From Diacronema lutheri (taxonomy: Eukaryota; Haptophyta; Pavlovophyceae; Pavlovales; Pavlovaceae), in assembly GCA_019448385.1 (NCBI GenBank), contig JAGTXO010000005.1, positions 1,465,184 to 1,529,183 of the forward strand: a DNA stretch of 64,000 nt. Direction: 5' to 3'. Each line of letters begins with the position of its first letter. Within the stretch, counting starts at the first letter, position 1. The position numbers were made by a program, and so were the translations under genes. Below are positions 19,598 through 28,712 of the stretch, piece by piece. A model generated the notes under the pieces. The model saw nothing but the letters and a program-made list of their open reading frames with translations. It had not been told where the DNA came from and ran no database searches.

Positions 19598-21967
19598 ATG
19601 CGGACGGCGGAACGGGCACTAACGTCGCTCGTCCTCAGGCACGAGCTCCGGCTCGCCGAGGCGTCGGTGCGCGCGGGCACGGCTGGCATGGACGCATCGT
19701 ACCCGTCGCTTGGGCTTGCGAACGCCTGCTTTGACGCCCTCACCGACCTCGTGGCCGACAGTGCGCTCGCGTCGCACCGCCGGCTGCTCAAGCTGCTCAC
19801 GGATCGGCTCGAGCGACTCGTGTTCGCGCCGGCGATGAGCGAAGCAGAGGCGGCACTCGAGGGGCCGCGCGTGCCCTTTTTTGAGCGCGCGCGCCGCGCC
19901 GCCGCCGAGCGGGATGAGGCGCGCGCACAGCAAGCCGAGCTGCATGCCGAGCTGGGCCGCAGTCGCGGCGCGCAGCGCGAGCTCGAAGCGGCCGCGCGCG
20001 CGCACAGCGAGGAGCTCGAGCGCGCGCGGGTGGAGCTGGCCGCGCGCGGCGTGGAACTCGAGGCGCTGCGCATGACCGGCGAGCTCGACGCCGCGCGCGC
20101 GCACGACAGCTCCGCCGAGGCGCGCATTGCGGTCGAGTTGATCGAGGCGGAGCTCATGCGCACGCTCGCGCAGCTGGGCGAGGCGCGGCGCGAATCCGAG
20201 GCGCTGAGGGCGAGCCGGGAGAGCAAGGACGCGCTGCGCCTCGCCTTCTCCCGGCTCGACGCCTCACACGCCCCGCTTGACGAGCCGATCGAGCACGCGC
20301 GCGGCCAGCTCATCGTGCTGCGCTCCATTCGCATCGATGAGTACACGCGCGAGGTACGCCAAACGCTCGCGCAGCACGCCACACCGGCGCTCGCGGGGAT
20401 GGCGAGCGCGGCGGAGAGCGACGACGAGGATGACGGTGGCGCGCGCTCCTGCGCGAGGGGCGGCCACACGGCCGCGAGCGGCGCGCGGCGAGCGCTCGAG
20501 CAGCGGCTGGCGCAGGCGAAGGCCGGCTTTGTCGCCGAGTTGGACAATCTGGCGGCCGAGCTGTGCGCGATACAGTCGCACGCGCGCGAGCTGCACGGCC
20601 CTCCCGGCTCGCGGCCCGACGCGCGCGCGCAGCCGAGCGCGCTAGGCACGCCGGCCGAAGGGCGCGGTGAGCACGGCGTCGCGCTACCCAACGCGCCGCT
20701 CTGGGCAGCGCTCATCGCGCGCGGCGCGCGGCACGCGCCGCTCCACCCGCACGCGCTCGAGCCCGCCGAACTGGTGCGCATGATCCACGAGTTGTACGAG
20801 TCCAAATGGGCGCACGAGGTGGCGCTCGGCAGGGCGCGCGACGCGGCGGCGGCGGCGGGCGGCGGCGGCGGCGGCGGCGGCGAGTCTGTGAGAGCCACGG
20901 CTGCGGCAAGCCGCGCGACGGCGCGACTGACGCCGCTCAGCCGTTATATGTTGCACCACCTCGAGGCGCTGTACGGCGCCGAGCACGTCGTGCGGCTCCT
21001 CGCGCACGGCCTGCTGAGCGGCGCCGACGCGCTCGCCGCCAGCGTGCCGCAGGCGCGCCTCTTCCGCGCGTGCGTGTCGGCGGAGCTGCCGGAAGGCGCG
21101 TGGATGCACGCGTTTGCGCTCGGCCGCAGGTTGCGCGCTGCGCGGCCGAGCGCGGCCGCGGGCACGGCGCCGCGCTCTCCGGGCACGGGCCCCCCCCGCG
21201 CGCATGCCGCCAGACTCGAGACGCTCGGCAACACGCTTGCGCCACCGCCGCACGGCTCGCGCGCGCACGCGGCCACCGCCGCGTCCGCGCCCGCCGCGCG
21301 CCCACCCGTCCGCGTCGAGCAGCTGATGAGCGCGTCGGGCATGGCCGCCCTCCTCCGTCGGTCTGTGTACACCCAGCGCGCGTACACAGAGTCTGGCGAG
21401 ACCGCGGCTGCGCTCGACACCTTCGCCGAGCAGATCGCCGAGCGGTGCACGCGCGAGTTGCGCGCGCACGGGCGTGCGCCGACCATCGACGACGTGTGTG
21501 CGCTCATCGAGGGCGCGATCGCCGCCAGCGCGCCGCCGTCAGGTACACCCGCGCCGGCGCGGCCTCCTGGCGCGCACGACGCGCTCGTCGACGGCGCGCC
21601 CCTGCTCGCGCCCGAGCCGCGCACCGAGCGGATGCGCCGGCTCCTCACGTGGGCGGACGAGCGACAGACGGGCCGTTTGGCGCTCGTGCGCTTCCGCCAC
21701 CTCATTGCAACCACCGTCGCGCCGTGCTGCCCACCCGCTGAGATTGTGCGCGCCTTCAAGTTTGCAGCGCTGCTCGAGCCCGGTCATGGCCTCGCAGTGC
21801 CCGTGCACACGCTCGCGCACGTCGCGGCGGCGCTCGAAGTGGTGCACGCGGGCGACTCGGGCCTACCGCGCCGCGTGCGCGCGCGCGATGCGGAAGCGGA
21901 GCCGATCGTGCACCTCGCGCTGCTCCAGCCCGAGCGCGACGGGGCCGGATCTAGTAAGTGTCCGTGA
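19598..21967 (+). CDS. Coiled-coil protein, unknown function
   Basis: 789 residues from ATG at 19598. An N-terminal helical segment (RHELRLAEASVRAG) is followed by a long Ala/Glu/Arg-rich coiled coil (about residues 85-290). The middle has an acidic patch (ESDDEDDGG), helical segments and a Gly run ((GGC)n at about 20858-20880), and the C-terminal region is more compact (RMRRLLTWADERQTG... and FKFAALLEPGHGLAVPVHTL), vaguely like a helix-loop-helix repeat. I do not recognise the family; a cytoskeletal or flagellar scaffold is only a guess. It lies 122 bp after the 2H gene on the same strand and converges on a minus-strand gene. Confidence 0.7.
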   Translation: MRTAERALTSLVLRHELRLAEASVRAGTAGMDASYPSLGLANACFDALTDLVADSALASHRRLLKLLTDRLERLVFAPAMSEAEAALEGPRVPFFERARRAAAERDEARAQQAELHAELGRSRGAQRELEAAARAHSEELERARVELAARGVELEALRMTGELDAARAHDSSAEARIAVELIEAELMRTLAQLGEARRESEALRASRESKDALRLAFSRLDASHAPLDEPIEHARGQLIVLRSIRIDEYTREVRQTLAQHATPALAGMASAAESDDEDDGGARSCARGGHTAASGARRALEQRLAQAKAGFVAELDNLAAELCAIQSHARELHGPPGSRPDARAQPSALGTPAEGRGEHGVALPNAPLWAALIARGARHAPLHPHALEPAELVRMIHELYESKWAHEVALGRARDAAAAAGGGGGGGGESVRATAAASRATARLTPLSRYMLHHLEALYGAEHVVRLLAHGLLSGADALAASVPQARLFRACVSAELPEGAWMHAFALGRRLRAARPSAAAGTAPRSPGTGPPRAHAARLETLGNTLAPPPHGSRAHAATAASAPAARPPVRVEQLMSASGMAALLRRSVYTQRAYTESGETAAALDTFAEQIAERCTRELRAHGRAPTIDDVCALIEGAIAASAPPSGTPAPARPPGAHDALVDGAPLLAPEPRTERMRRLLTWADERQTGRLALVRFRHLIATTVAPCCPPAEIVRAFKFAALLEPGHGLAVPVHTLAHVAAALEVVHAGDSGLPRRVRARDAEAEPIVHLALLQPERDGAGSSKCP

Positions 21968-22117
21968 CGTGAGGGCCCTTCACTTGTTTGCGCGGAGCGC
22001 GGTGGGCGCACGCACACGCGGGTGTGCATGCACATGTGCCCACCACACGCGCACAGGGCGAGGTGAAACGTGGACTCGGGTGCACATGCGCATGCGGGTG
22101 CTGAAAGGGGAAGGGAG

Positions 22118-22119
<2 letters not shown>

Positions 22120-22151
<32 letters not shown>
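22120..22151. repeat. Poly(G) tract between convergent genes
   Basis: About 31 G in a row, preceded by purine-rich GGGGAAGGGAGGGA, between a + gene ending at 21967 and a - gene ending at 22185. Confidence 0.95.
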
Positions 22152-22153
<2 letters not shown>

Positions 22154-22184
22154 GGGAAGCGTGCAGAGCTGCCCGCGGCGGTGG

Positions 22185-25100
22185 CTAGGGCTGGTTGACG
22201 ATCGTCCGGCGCGGCGGCTCGCCAAAGTCGAGGTTCATGCTCACGCCGTTGCCGCCGACGCGCGCGTCGAGCACCGTAGCCTCCGGCCCGGCCGGCACGC
22301 GCACGAAGGGCGTGTCGAAGCGCTCGCTGCGCTGCGAGTATGGCTCGCGCCGGACAGCGTTCCACCGGCGGCCGACGAGCAGCTCGTGGTGCCACGAGAA
22401 CTCGACGGCGGGCTTGCCGTACGGGATGTACTCGACGTGCACGCGCCCAAACGTGCCGCTCGGCAGCGACCAGTCGATCTGCTTGATCGCGCACATCGCG
22501 AGGCACAGCCGCCAGTCGGGCAGCTCGCAGCCGAGGAAGCAGCCGACAAAGCCGAGCGTGTTGACTGTGTGGTCGCACGGCGGCTTGCTGTTGACAAAGG
22601 GGATCCACTGCACGCACTTGACAAGGCGCCAGTAGTCGATCTGGTCGGGGAAGCCGACGATGCATTGGTTCTGCCACAGGCACCACGGCAGCCCACCGTC
22701 GCGATCGGGCCCGGGCGGCAAGATGTCAACGTTCACCCAGCCCTTGCGCACCTGGTTGGTCCACCTGGCAAAGGGGCCGTCGCGCGACTCATCGCCGACG
22801 TGCGTGATCCACACGTTGCGGTAGCCGTCGGCCTGCAGGTCGACGTCCGCGTACGGCCCGACCTGCGCGAAGTCCGCCGGGTTGTGCGAGAGCAGCGCGA
22901 CGAAGCCAGAGCCCTTGCGACCGCAGTGCCACGTGTCGCGCCCGTCGCGCCCGACGACGACGACGTATTCGTCAAAGGCCGACTTGTTGAAGTAGGCGTG
23001 CGTCATCTGCGGCGGGGCGGCGCCCGCGACGAAAGGCAGCAGCGCCGATACCTCGAGCGGCGGGTTGTAAATGGACACCGCGATCTCGTTCCACTGCGCG
23101 ACGCGCGGCATCGATGCCTGCACCGACCACCAGTCGTGCGCGCTCGCCTCAAAGGCCGGCCGCGCGGGCTGCGTAACGAAGACGATGGCGCCGTGGGCCG
23201 GGTCGAGCGAGGCGGTCATCGGCTGCCGGTTGCTCACCGCGAGCGCGCCCGGGCTGTAGTCGAGCAGCGTGCTGAGCGCGACGCCGCCCATCCGGAACTG
23301 GTAGGCGTGCGCAGCGCCCTTCACAGAGCCGCGCACGGCGGGCGAGACGAGCCGCACCGCGCCGCCGAGCAGCGTCATCTTGGGCGCGGCGTCGGCGGGC
23401 GCGGCGTCCGCCTGCCCGCCGCCCATCCAGCCCGCGAGCAGCGGCGGCGCCGAGCCGAGCGTAATGCCGGCGAGCGGCAGCAGGTAGCGGTAGGCGCTCA
23501 ACGGGCCACGCGCAAAGCCGTACGCGCGCCCGAGGATGAACGGGCACTCGACGGCGATGGGCGCGGCGGCGCCGCCGAGCGACAGCCAGTACTCGCAGTC
23601 CTCCACGGTCGCGTTCGCCCCGTAGCTGAGCCCGAGCCACTCCGCCGTCTCGACGCTCACGTCCGCCGCCGCGCGCGTGCGCATCGACGCGTCGAAGTGG
23701 TATGCCGGCTCGAGGGCGTCCGAGATTGCGCCGAGCACGGCGGGCACGCGGTAGCCGCCGCGCAGCATCGAAAGGGCGAGCGCGGCGGTGGCCGGCTCGC
23801 CGAGCAGGCACGTGCCCCGCCCTTGCACCAGCCAGAGCAGGTTGGACGAGAGCGAGTAGCCGCCGAGCCCGGCGGTGCTCTGCCCGCGGTTCATCGGCAG
23901 CACGCCGCGGTGCGCGCTCACGCTCAGCTCGAGCAGCAGCGCGTCGAGCGCGAGCTGCGCACGCGTGCGCACGGCGGCGGCGGGCGAGAGGTCGGCCAGC
24001 GCGGCGAGCGCGCTCACCACGCGCCCGAGCGCCACGTCGTCGTCCATGACGGCGAGGCCCATCGACGGGCCGAGGCGGCGGCGCAGCCATCGCAGCGCGC
24101 GCGCCTCGCCGAGCGCGCGCTGCTGCGCGCCGGTGCGGCACGATGCGGCAAAGGTGGCGTTGGGCAGCGCGTGGCCGAGCAGGTGCTGCGCCGCGTGCAG
24201 CACGATCGCCTCGTCGTCAGCCCAGTAGCTGAGCGTGCGCAGGTCGCCCGAGTCGAGCAGCGCGGTGCGCTCGGTCGTGTTCGGGCCGCCGCCCGCGCAC
24301 GCGGCCACGTCCGAGGCGGGGCCGCCAAACTCGTCGAGCCAATAGGAGAAGCCGAGCGCGCCCGCGCGCAGCGAGGCGAGCAGCTCCGTGCCGAGCGCGG
24401 CCGAGCGCGGCGCGGTGGCGAGGAGCACCGATACGAGCGGCAGTGCGTCGAGCGCGCGCGCGGAGCGCGCGCGCAGCTGCGCGGCGCTTGCGTTCAGCCC
24501 GGCAAGCGAGAGCTCGGTGGGCGAGCGCGCGTGCATGGCGACGCGGACAGCGTCGACCCACGCGTCTGACGTGTCCGCGGCGAACGTGTACGACGGCGCC
24601 GCGTCGCGCATCGCGGCGAGCAGCTGGACGGCGCGGTCGCTCGCGCTCGGCGCAGGCGGGAGCGCGCACGCGCCGTACGGCTCGCGCAGCAGCCCACCGT
24701 CCTCGGGGAAGCGGGTGCGGTTGCGCAGCCACCAGAGCGCGATCCAGTCGGTCCAGAGCGCCTCGATCGCTGCCGACGCCGTCAAATTTGGCGGCGTCGG
24801 CACGCCGGTGGGCACGGATGGAACGAACGGGCGCGGGGGCACGGCTGGGAACGCGCCGTCCCACGGCCACCAGCCCGGCAGGCCGCCGGTGCCATTGCCG
24901 ATGGAAGGAAGGGACGGAAGCGTGGGCAGCGTGGGCAGCGAAGGCAGCGTGGGCAGCGTGGGCAGCGTGGGCAGCGTGGGCAGCGTGGGCAGCGTGGGCA
25001 GCGTGGGCAGCGTGGGCAGCGAGGGCGAGCCACCGCCCGTGGGCGGCGGTGGCGACGGCGGTGGCGACGGTGGCGATGCTGTGCGCGCCGGCGGGGGCGG

Positions 25101-26471
25101 CGACGGCGGCGGCGACGGCGGCAATGGCGGCGGTGACGGCGGCGGCGACGGAGGCGCGCGCGGCGCGCTCGCCTCCCACACGCGCACAGCCTGCAGCACG
25201 AATGGGGACGAGGGCGGGAACTTGGCCTGCAGCTCGGCGTGGCTGAGCGTGCGTAGCGTCGCGCGCACCGCGCCAGCGGTCGGCTCGGCCGCGGCCGCGC
25301 CACTGCCGATCCGCACGTCGACGACGACCGAGCCGGCCCGCACGTCCGCGACCTGCACGCGGCTCGCCGAGATGTTGAGCGCGTGCGCGAGGTCCGCACG
25401 GAAGCCGTAAGCGTCAAAGGCGGCGGGCGAGTCGGCGGCGACGGTGAAGCTGGCGAGCATGGGCCACGCCTCCGGCTCGGGCGACGGCGACGGCGGTGGC
25501 GGCGATGGCGGTGGCGGCTGCGGCGGCGGGGGCGGCGGCGTCGGCGACGGCGAGCGCCATGGAGCGCCGATCGACGGACCCGGGCTGGGCGAGGGCGACG
25601 CGCCGTTGGCGGGCTGGCGCGCGGCTCCGCCCGTGTCGCCAAGCGCCGAGCCGCCCGATGCGGCCGAAGGCAGCCGCTCGCCGCGCGCCGCCGCGCCGGC
25701 CGCGCCGTCTGGCGCGAGCGTGATCGAGAGGATTACGCCGAGCAGCACGGCGAGCGCTGCGCCCACGCCCACGCAGCACGCGAGCTGGCGCCACTGGCGC
25801 GGGCGAAGCTGCGTGCCAGGCACCTTTTCGACGCGCACCTCCGCCGGCGGCCGCGCAGCCGCCCGTGGCGCGCGGCGCGGCGGCGCAGCGGCGGCTGCAG
25901 GCTCAAGCGGCGCGGCGACACCGTCGAAGTTGACCGAGCTGCGTACGCGCGCCACCTGGACGCTGGACGGGGACGTGGCGGCCGCGGCGGCGGTGGCGGC
26001 GGCGGGCGGCGCGGCTTCGTCGGCTTCGGGCGGCGTTAGCTTGGCCGGCGCCTCCTGCGGCGGCGGCGCCGGCTTTGAGCCGAGTAGCCACGTCATTGCG
26101 CGCTGCATCGGGTGCGCTTCGACGGCGCCGGGCGCCGCCTCGTGCACGTGCGCCTGGATCGGCGAGGCGGCAGGCTCGGGGTGGGGAAGGCGCGGCTCTG
26201 CGACGACGGGTGGTGGTTCTTCGCTCTCCACCGGCTCGACTGGCGCGGCCGTCGTCGGTGCGGCTCCCGTCGCTGCGGCCGGCGTCGTGCCAAACAGCCA
26301 CGTGAGCGCACGCTGCATCGCGGGCGTGTCGCTCGCGCCTACCGCCGGCGCTGCCGCGGCGCTGGTAGACGTGATGGGCGGCGGTGGCGCGTCAGTCGCG
26401 GCGGCGGGGGCAGCCGCGCGCAGCGCTGGCTCTGCGGCCGTCTCCGGCAATGTCGGCCGTCGCGTGGACAT
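22185..26471 (-). CDS. Type II membrane protein with large ectodomain
   Basis: 1,428 residues in one frame, ATG at 26471. The N-terminus (1-228) is low-complexity and presumably cytosolic, but holds a duplicated motif, AMQRALTWLFGT (51-62) and PMQRAMTWLLGS (121-132). One membrane segment spans about 229-253 (ACCVGVGAALAVLLGVILSI). Then come SPPPP-rich linkers, a small domain, an LPT repeat and a large ectodomain from about residue 555. The ectodomain has SYWADDEAIVLHAAQHLLGH, GVLPMNRGQSTAG and many Cys and NxT/S sites. The first two motifs recall an uncharacterised bacterial family with an FWSENHQ...AG segment and an alpha/alpha-barrel-like layout; this is from memory and is uncertain. A secreted or cell-surface role, possibly acting on polysaccharide, is inferred. 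Poly(G) lies just past its 3' end. Confidence 0.75.
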   Translation of the reverse strand: MSTRRPTLPETAAEPALRAAAPAAATDAPPPPITSTSAAAAPAVGASDTPAMQRALTWLFGTTPAAATGAAPTTAAPVEPVESEEPPPVVAEPRLPHPEPAASPIQAHVHEAAPGAVEAHPMQRAMTWLLGSKPAPPPQEAPAKLTPPEADEAAPPAAATAAAAATSPSSVQVARVRSSVNFDGVAAPLEPAAAAAPPRRAPRAAARPPAEVRVEKVPGTQLRPRQWRQLACCVGVGAALAVLLGVILSITLAPDGAAGAAARGERLPSAASGGSALGDTGGAARQPANGASPSPSPGPSIGAPWRSPSPTPPPPPPQPPPPSPPPPSPSPEPEAWPMLASFTVAADSPAAFDAYGFRADLAHALNISASRVQVADVRAGSVVVDVRIGSGAAAAEPTAGAVRATLRTLSHAELQAKFPPSSPFVLQAVRVWEASAPRAPPSPPPSPPPLPPSPPPSPPPPARTASPPSPPPSPPPPTGGGSPSLPTLPTLPTLPTLPTLPTLPTLPTLPSLPTLPTLPSLPSIGNGTGGLPGWWPWDGAFPAVPPRPFVPSVPTGVPTPPNLTASAAIEALWTDWIALWWLRNRTRFPEDGGLLREPYGACALPPAPSASDRAVQLLAAMRDAAPSYTFAADTSDAWVDAVRVAMHARSPTELSLAGLNASAAQLRARSARALDALPLVSVLLATAPRSAALGTELLASLRAGALGFSYWLDEFGGPASDVAACAGGGPNTTERTALLDSGDLRTLSYWADDEAIVLHAAQHLLGHALPNATFAASCRTGAQQRALGEARALRWLRRRLGPSMGLAVMDDDVALGRVVSALAALADLSPAAAVRTRAQLALDALLLELSVSAHRGVLPMNRGQSTAGLGGYSLSSNLLWLVQGRGTCLLGEPATAALALSMLRGGYRVPAVLGAISDALEPAYHFDASMRTRAAADVSVETAEWLGLSYGANATVEDCEYWLSLGGAAAPIAVECPFILGRAYGFARGPLSAYRYLLPLAGITLGSAPPLLAGWMGGGQADAAPADAAPKMTLLGGAVRLVSPAVRGSVKGAAHAYQFRMGGVALSTLLDYSPGALAVSNRQPMTASLDPAHGAIVFVTQPARPAFEASAHDWWSVQASMPRVAQWNEIAVSIYNPPLEVSALLPFVAGAAPPQMTHAYFNKSAFDEYVVVVGRDGRDTWHCGRKGSGFVALLSHNPADFAQVGPYADVDLQADGYRNVWITHVGDESRDGPFARWTNQVRKGWVNVDILPPGPDRDGGLPWCLWQNQCIVGFPDQIDYWRLVKCVQWIPFVNSKPPCDHTVNTLGFVGCFLGCELPDWRLCLAMCAIKQIDWSLPSGTFGRVHVEYIPYGKPAVEFSWHHELLVGRRWNAVRREPYSQRSERFDTPFVRVPAGPEATVLDARVGGNGVSMNLDFGEPPRRTIVNQP
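24921..25021. repeat. 9-bp tandem repeat encoding Leu-Pro-Thr
   Basis: About eleven units of GGCAGCGTG (+ strand), read as (LPT)n with two Ser variants in the minus-strand membrane protein. It forms a rigid linker before the ectodomain. Confidence 0.9.
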
Positions 26472-26872
26472 CCGCCTTGGCTGTGCACTTTGAGGCGGCG
26501 TCCTTTTGATGCGAAGCTCGACTTTCGCGCGCTCTTCGTGACGGTTACACTTCCAGATCTTAAAAAAGCGGCTTTCCGCTTTTCGGTTTCACGTGCCGCG
26601 TCCGACTCGGTGATGCACCCACGCCGGCGCGAGCTCAGCGGCCGTGCGTGCTTCGCAGCCGTCGCGTCCGTTCGCGGCGCGCCGACCAGGCCCTTAGAGA
26701 CGCAGCCTTCAACCCGGCTGCCAATGCTCGGCGGGCCTCGCTCGCGGTGCGGTCTGTACCAGGCGCCGGCCGCCGCCAGCTCGTGACCTGACCTTGACAC
26801 TGGCCATTGGCGTTACGAATTCAGTGCGCGGTGAAGCGCGAGGCGCATTGGGGCTGTGCCTGTCGGCGCTGG
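26472..26872. promoter_or_regulatory. Divergent intergenic region, membrane protein and MYB
   Basis: 401 bp between divergent starts (26471 - and 26873 +). It contains the AT-richest stretch of the neighbourhood (CCAGATCTTAAAAAAGCGGC, near 26553-26572), a purine/pyrimidine mirror GCGGCTTTCCGCTTTTCGG, and TGACGGTTACA-like sequence. No clear TATA box and no gene. Confidence 0.5.
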
Positions 26873-28352
26873 ATGGAGGTGGATCTGAAGGAGGGCAAGC
26901 GGCGGGAATGGACGGATGAGGTGCGCGCCGCGCCCAGCGTGCGCACGCGCTCCACCGCCCGATCGCGCGCGCCGCTGCGCGTGCGCGCACCCCCCGCCCT
27001 CGCGCGGGCGCGTGGCGCGCGCCCGCATGACGCGCGCCGAGCGCGCGTCCATGCCGCCGCGCAGGAGGACCTGCGGCTCCGCGAGCTCGTGCAGCTGCTC
27101 GGCGTGAAGCGCTGGGCGCTCATCGCGACCAAGCTTGGCGGGCGCATCGGCAAGCAGTGCCGCGAGCGTTGGACCAACCACCTGGCGGACGACATCTCCA
27201 AGGAGCCGTGGACCGAGGAGGAGGAGGGCCTCCTGCACGCCGCGATGGTGAGCTACAACAAGAAGTGGGCGACGATCGCAAAGCTGCTGCCTGGCCGCAC
27301 GGAGAACGCCGTCAAGAACCATTGGAACGCCTCGATCCGCCGCAACGAGCGCACGCTCCGCAAGAGTGCGCGCTCGCGCGCGCGCGCGTGCGCTCGAGCG
27401 TCGGCGTTGTGCGCACTCACGTAGCCGCCGCGGCGCTGCGCGCCCGCGACGCGCCGCGCGCGCAGCGGGCGGGCCGGAGGGCGGCGGCGCATGCAAGGCG
27501 GACGGGCAACCCGTGTCGCGCAGGCGCGGCGCTTCCTGCCTGTCCGCGCCCGCTCAGCTCACGGTCCTCGGCTTCAGCGCGAGCCCGGACGCTGCGCTGA
27601 GCGGTAGCGGCACGCCCGGTGGCAATTCGCTCGGGTACAACACGCCGACGCTCAATCTCGCCGCCGAGCAGCTCAGCGCGCACCACCGCCTTGCGAGGAC
27701 GGCCGGAGCTGGCGCCGACACGTTTTCCGACGGTCCGCTCCCGCTTCCCGCCGCCCGGCTTGATTCGCCCGACGGAGCCGCCGTCGCGGCAAGCACGCAC
27801 GGCGCGATCGCCGGCGCGCCGCCCAGCGGAGCGCGCGCCGCCGCGCTCGCGCGGCCAATCCCACGCGGAAAGAGGCCCGCCGTCCAGTCGGCGGATGGCG
27901 CGCCCACGGGCCGTGCGCGCGCGCGCGCGCGTGCCGTCCCGGGCGGCGCGGCCGAGGGCGGCGAAGCGCCGGCTGCGCTGTGGGCTGTGCAAGGCGTTGA
28001 ACCGCTCGCGCCGCACGCGGCCCAGGCGCCCATGTCACTACTCGCCGTCATCTCCTCCTCGGCGACCAAGGATGCCGTGCGCGGCCTGCGCCGCGCCCTC
28101 GAGATTGGCACAGAGTGTGTCGACGGGCAGCAGCAGCTGCCCGCCGCGGGCGTGCGCGCCGACGACGAGGCTGGCTGCGCCGACTCGCGCGGCGCGGTCG
28201 TCGGGGTGGGTGGGCCTTTGCCTCTCGCGTCCGCGCAGATGCTCCACGGCGATGCGCGCAACGAGAGCTCGTGGTGCGTGCTCGCGCGCGCCGCTGCGGT
28301 CGCCAGCGCTGCGCGCGCCATGCCACCGCCGTTTCGCGTGCTCTTCGGGTAA
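26873..28352 (+). CDS. R2R3-MYB transcription factor
   Basis: Exon 1 (26873-26920) encodes MEVDLKEGKRREWTDE. Intron 1 (26921-27064, GTGCGC...GCGCAG, phase 0) splits the first MYB repeat. Exon 2 (27065-27365) supplies EDLRLRELVQLLGVKRWALI, RIGKQCRERWTNHL, PWTEEEEGLL and LLPGRTENAVKNHWN, i.e. complete R2 and R3 helices with regular Trp spacing. If not spliced further, it stops at 27424. A likely second intron (27366-27465, GTGCGC...GCGCAG, phase 1) joins a long third exon to 28352 with a Ser/Pro/Ala-rich tail. Nuclear DNA binding to MYB core sites is established for the family. The R2R3 call is firm, the third exon less so. Confidence 0.85.
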
Positions 28353-28712
28353 CGCGCTGACCAGCAATGCGCGGCATCCGCATCTGTGCCATCGCGCCGC
28401 GCGCGCGCTGCGCAGCCCGCTACTCTCGCTCGCCACGGCGGCGACGGCCGCACCGTCCCCGGGGCTGCGCTGGTGAGCCCCAAGGCTCCAAGGCTGCGCG
28501 CGCACGCGCACGCGGCGCGGCTGCGCTGCAGCACGCGTCGCACGGCGCCAGAGCGAGCGAGCGTGCGGAGAAGTGCCTCAATTGGATTGCGCTGCTGCCT
28601 GCGCGCGCCTTCCGTTCTCCCTGTGTGAATTTGAAGTCTTTTTGAAAACTAGACAGAGTGGTTTGGGAGAAAGGGCAGCCGCAGATAGCACAAAAGGGCT
28701 GCCAGGCAGCGC
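28353..28712. other. Convergent intergenic region
   Basis: 360 bp between the MYB gene (+) and the BART-START gene (-). No gene seen. It contains a locally AT-rich stretch (TTTGAAGTCTTTTTGAAAAC, about 28630-28650) that may serve 3'-end formation. Unlike three other convergent junctions here, it lacks a poly(G) tract. Confidence 0.5.
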
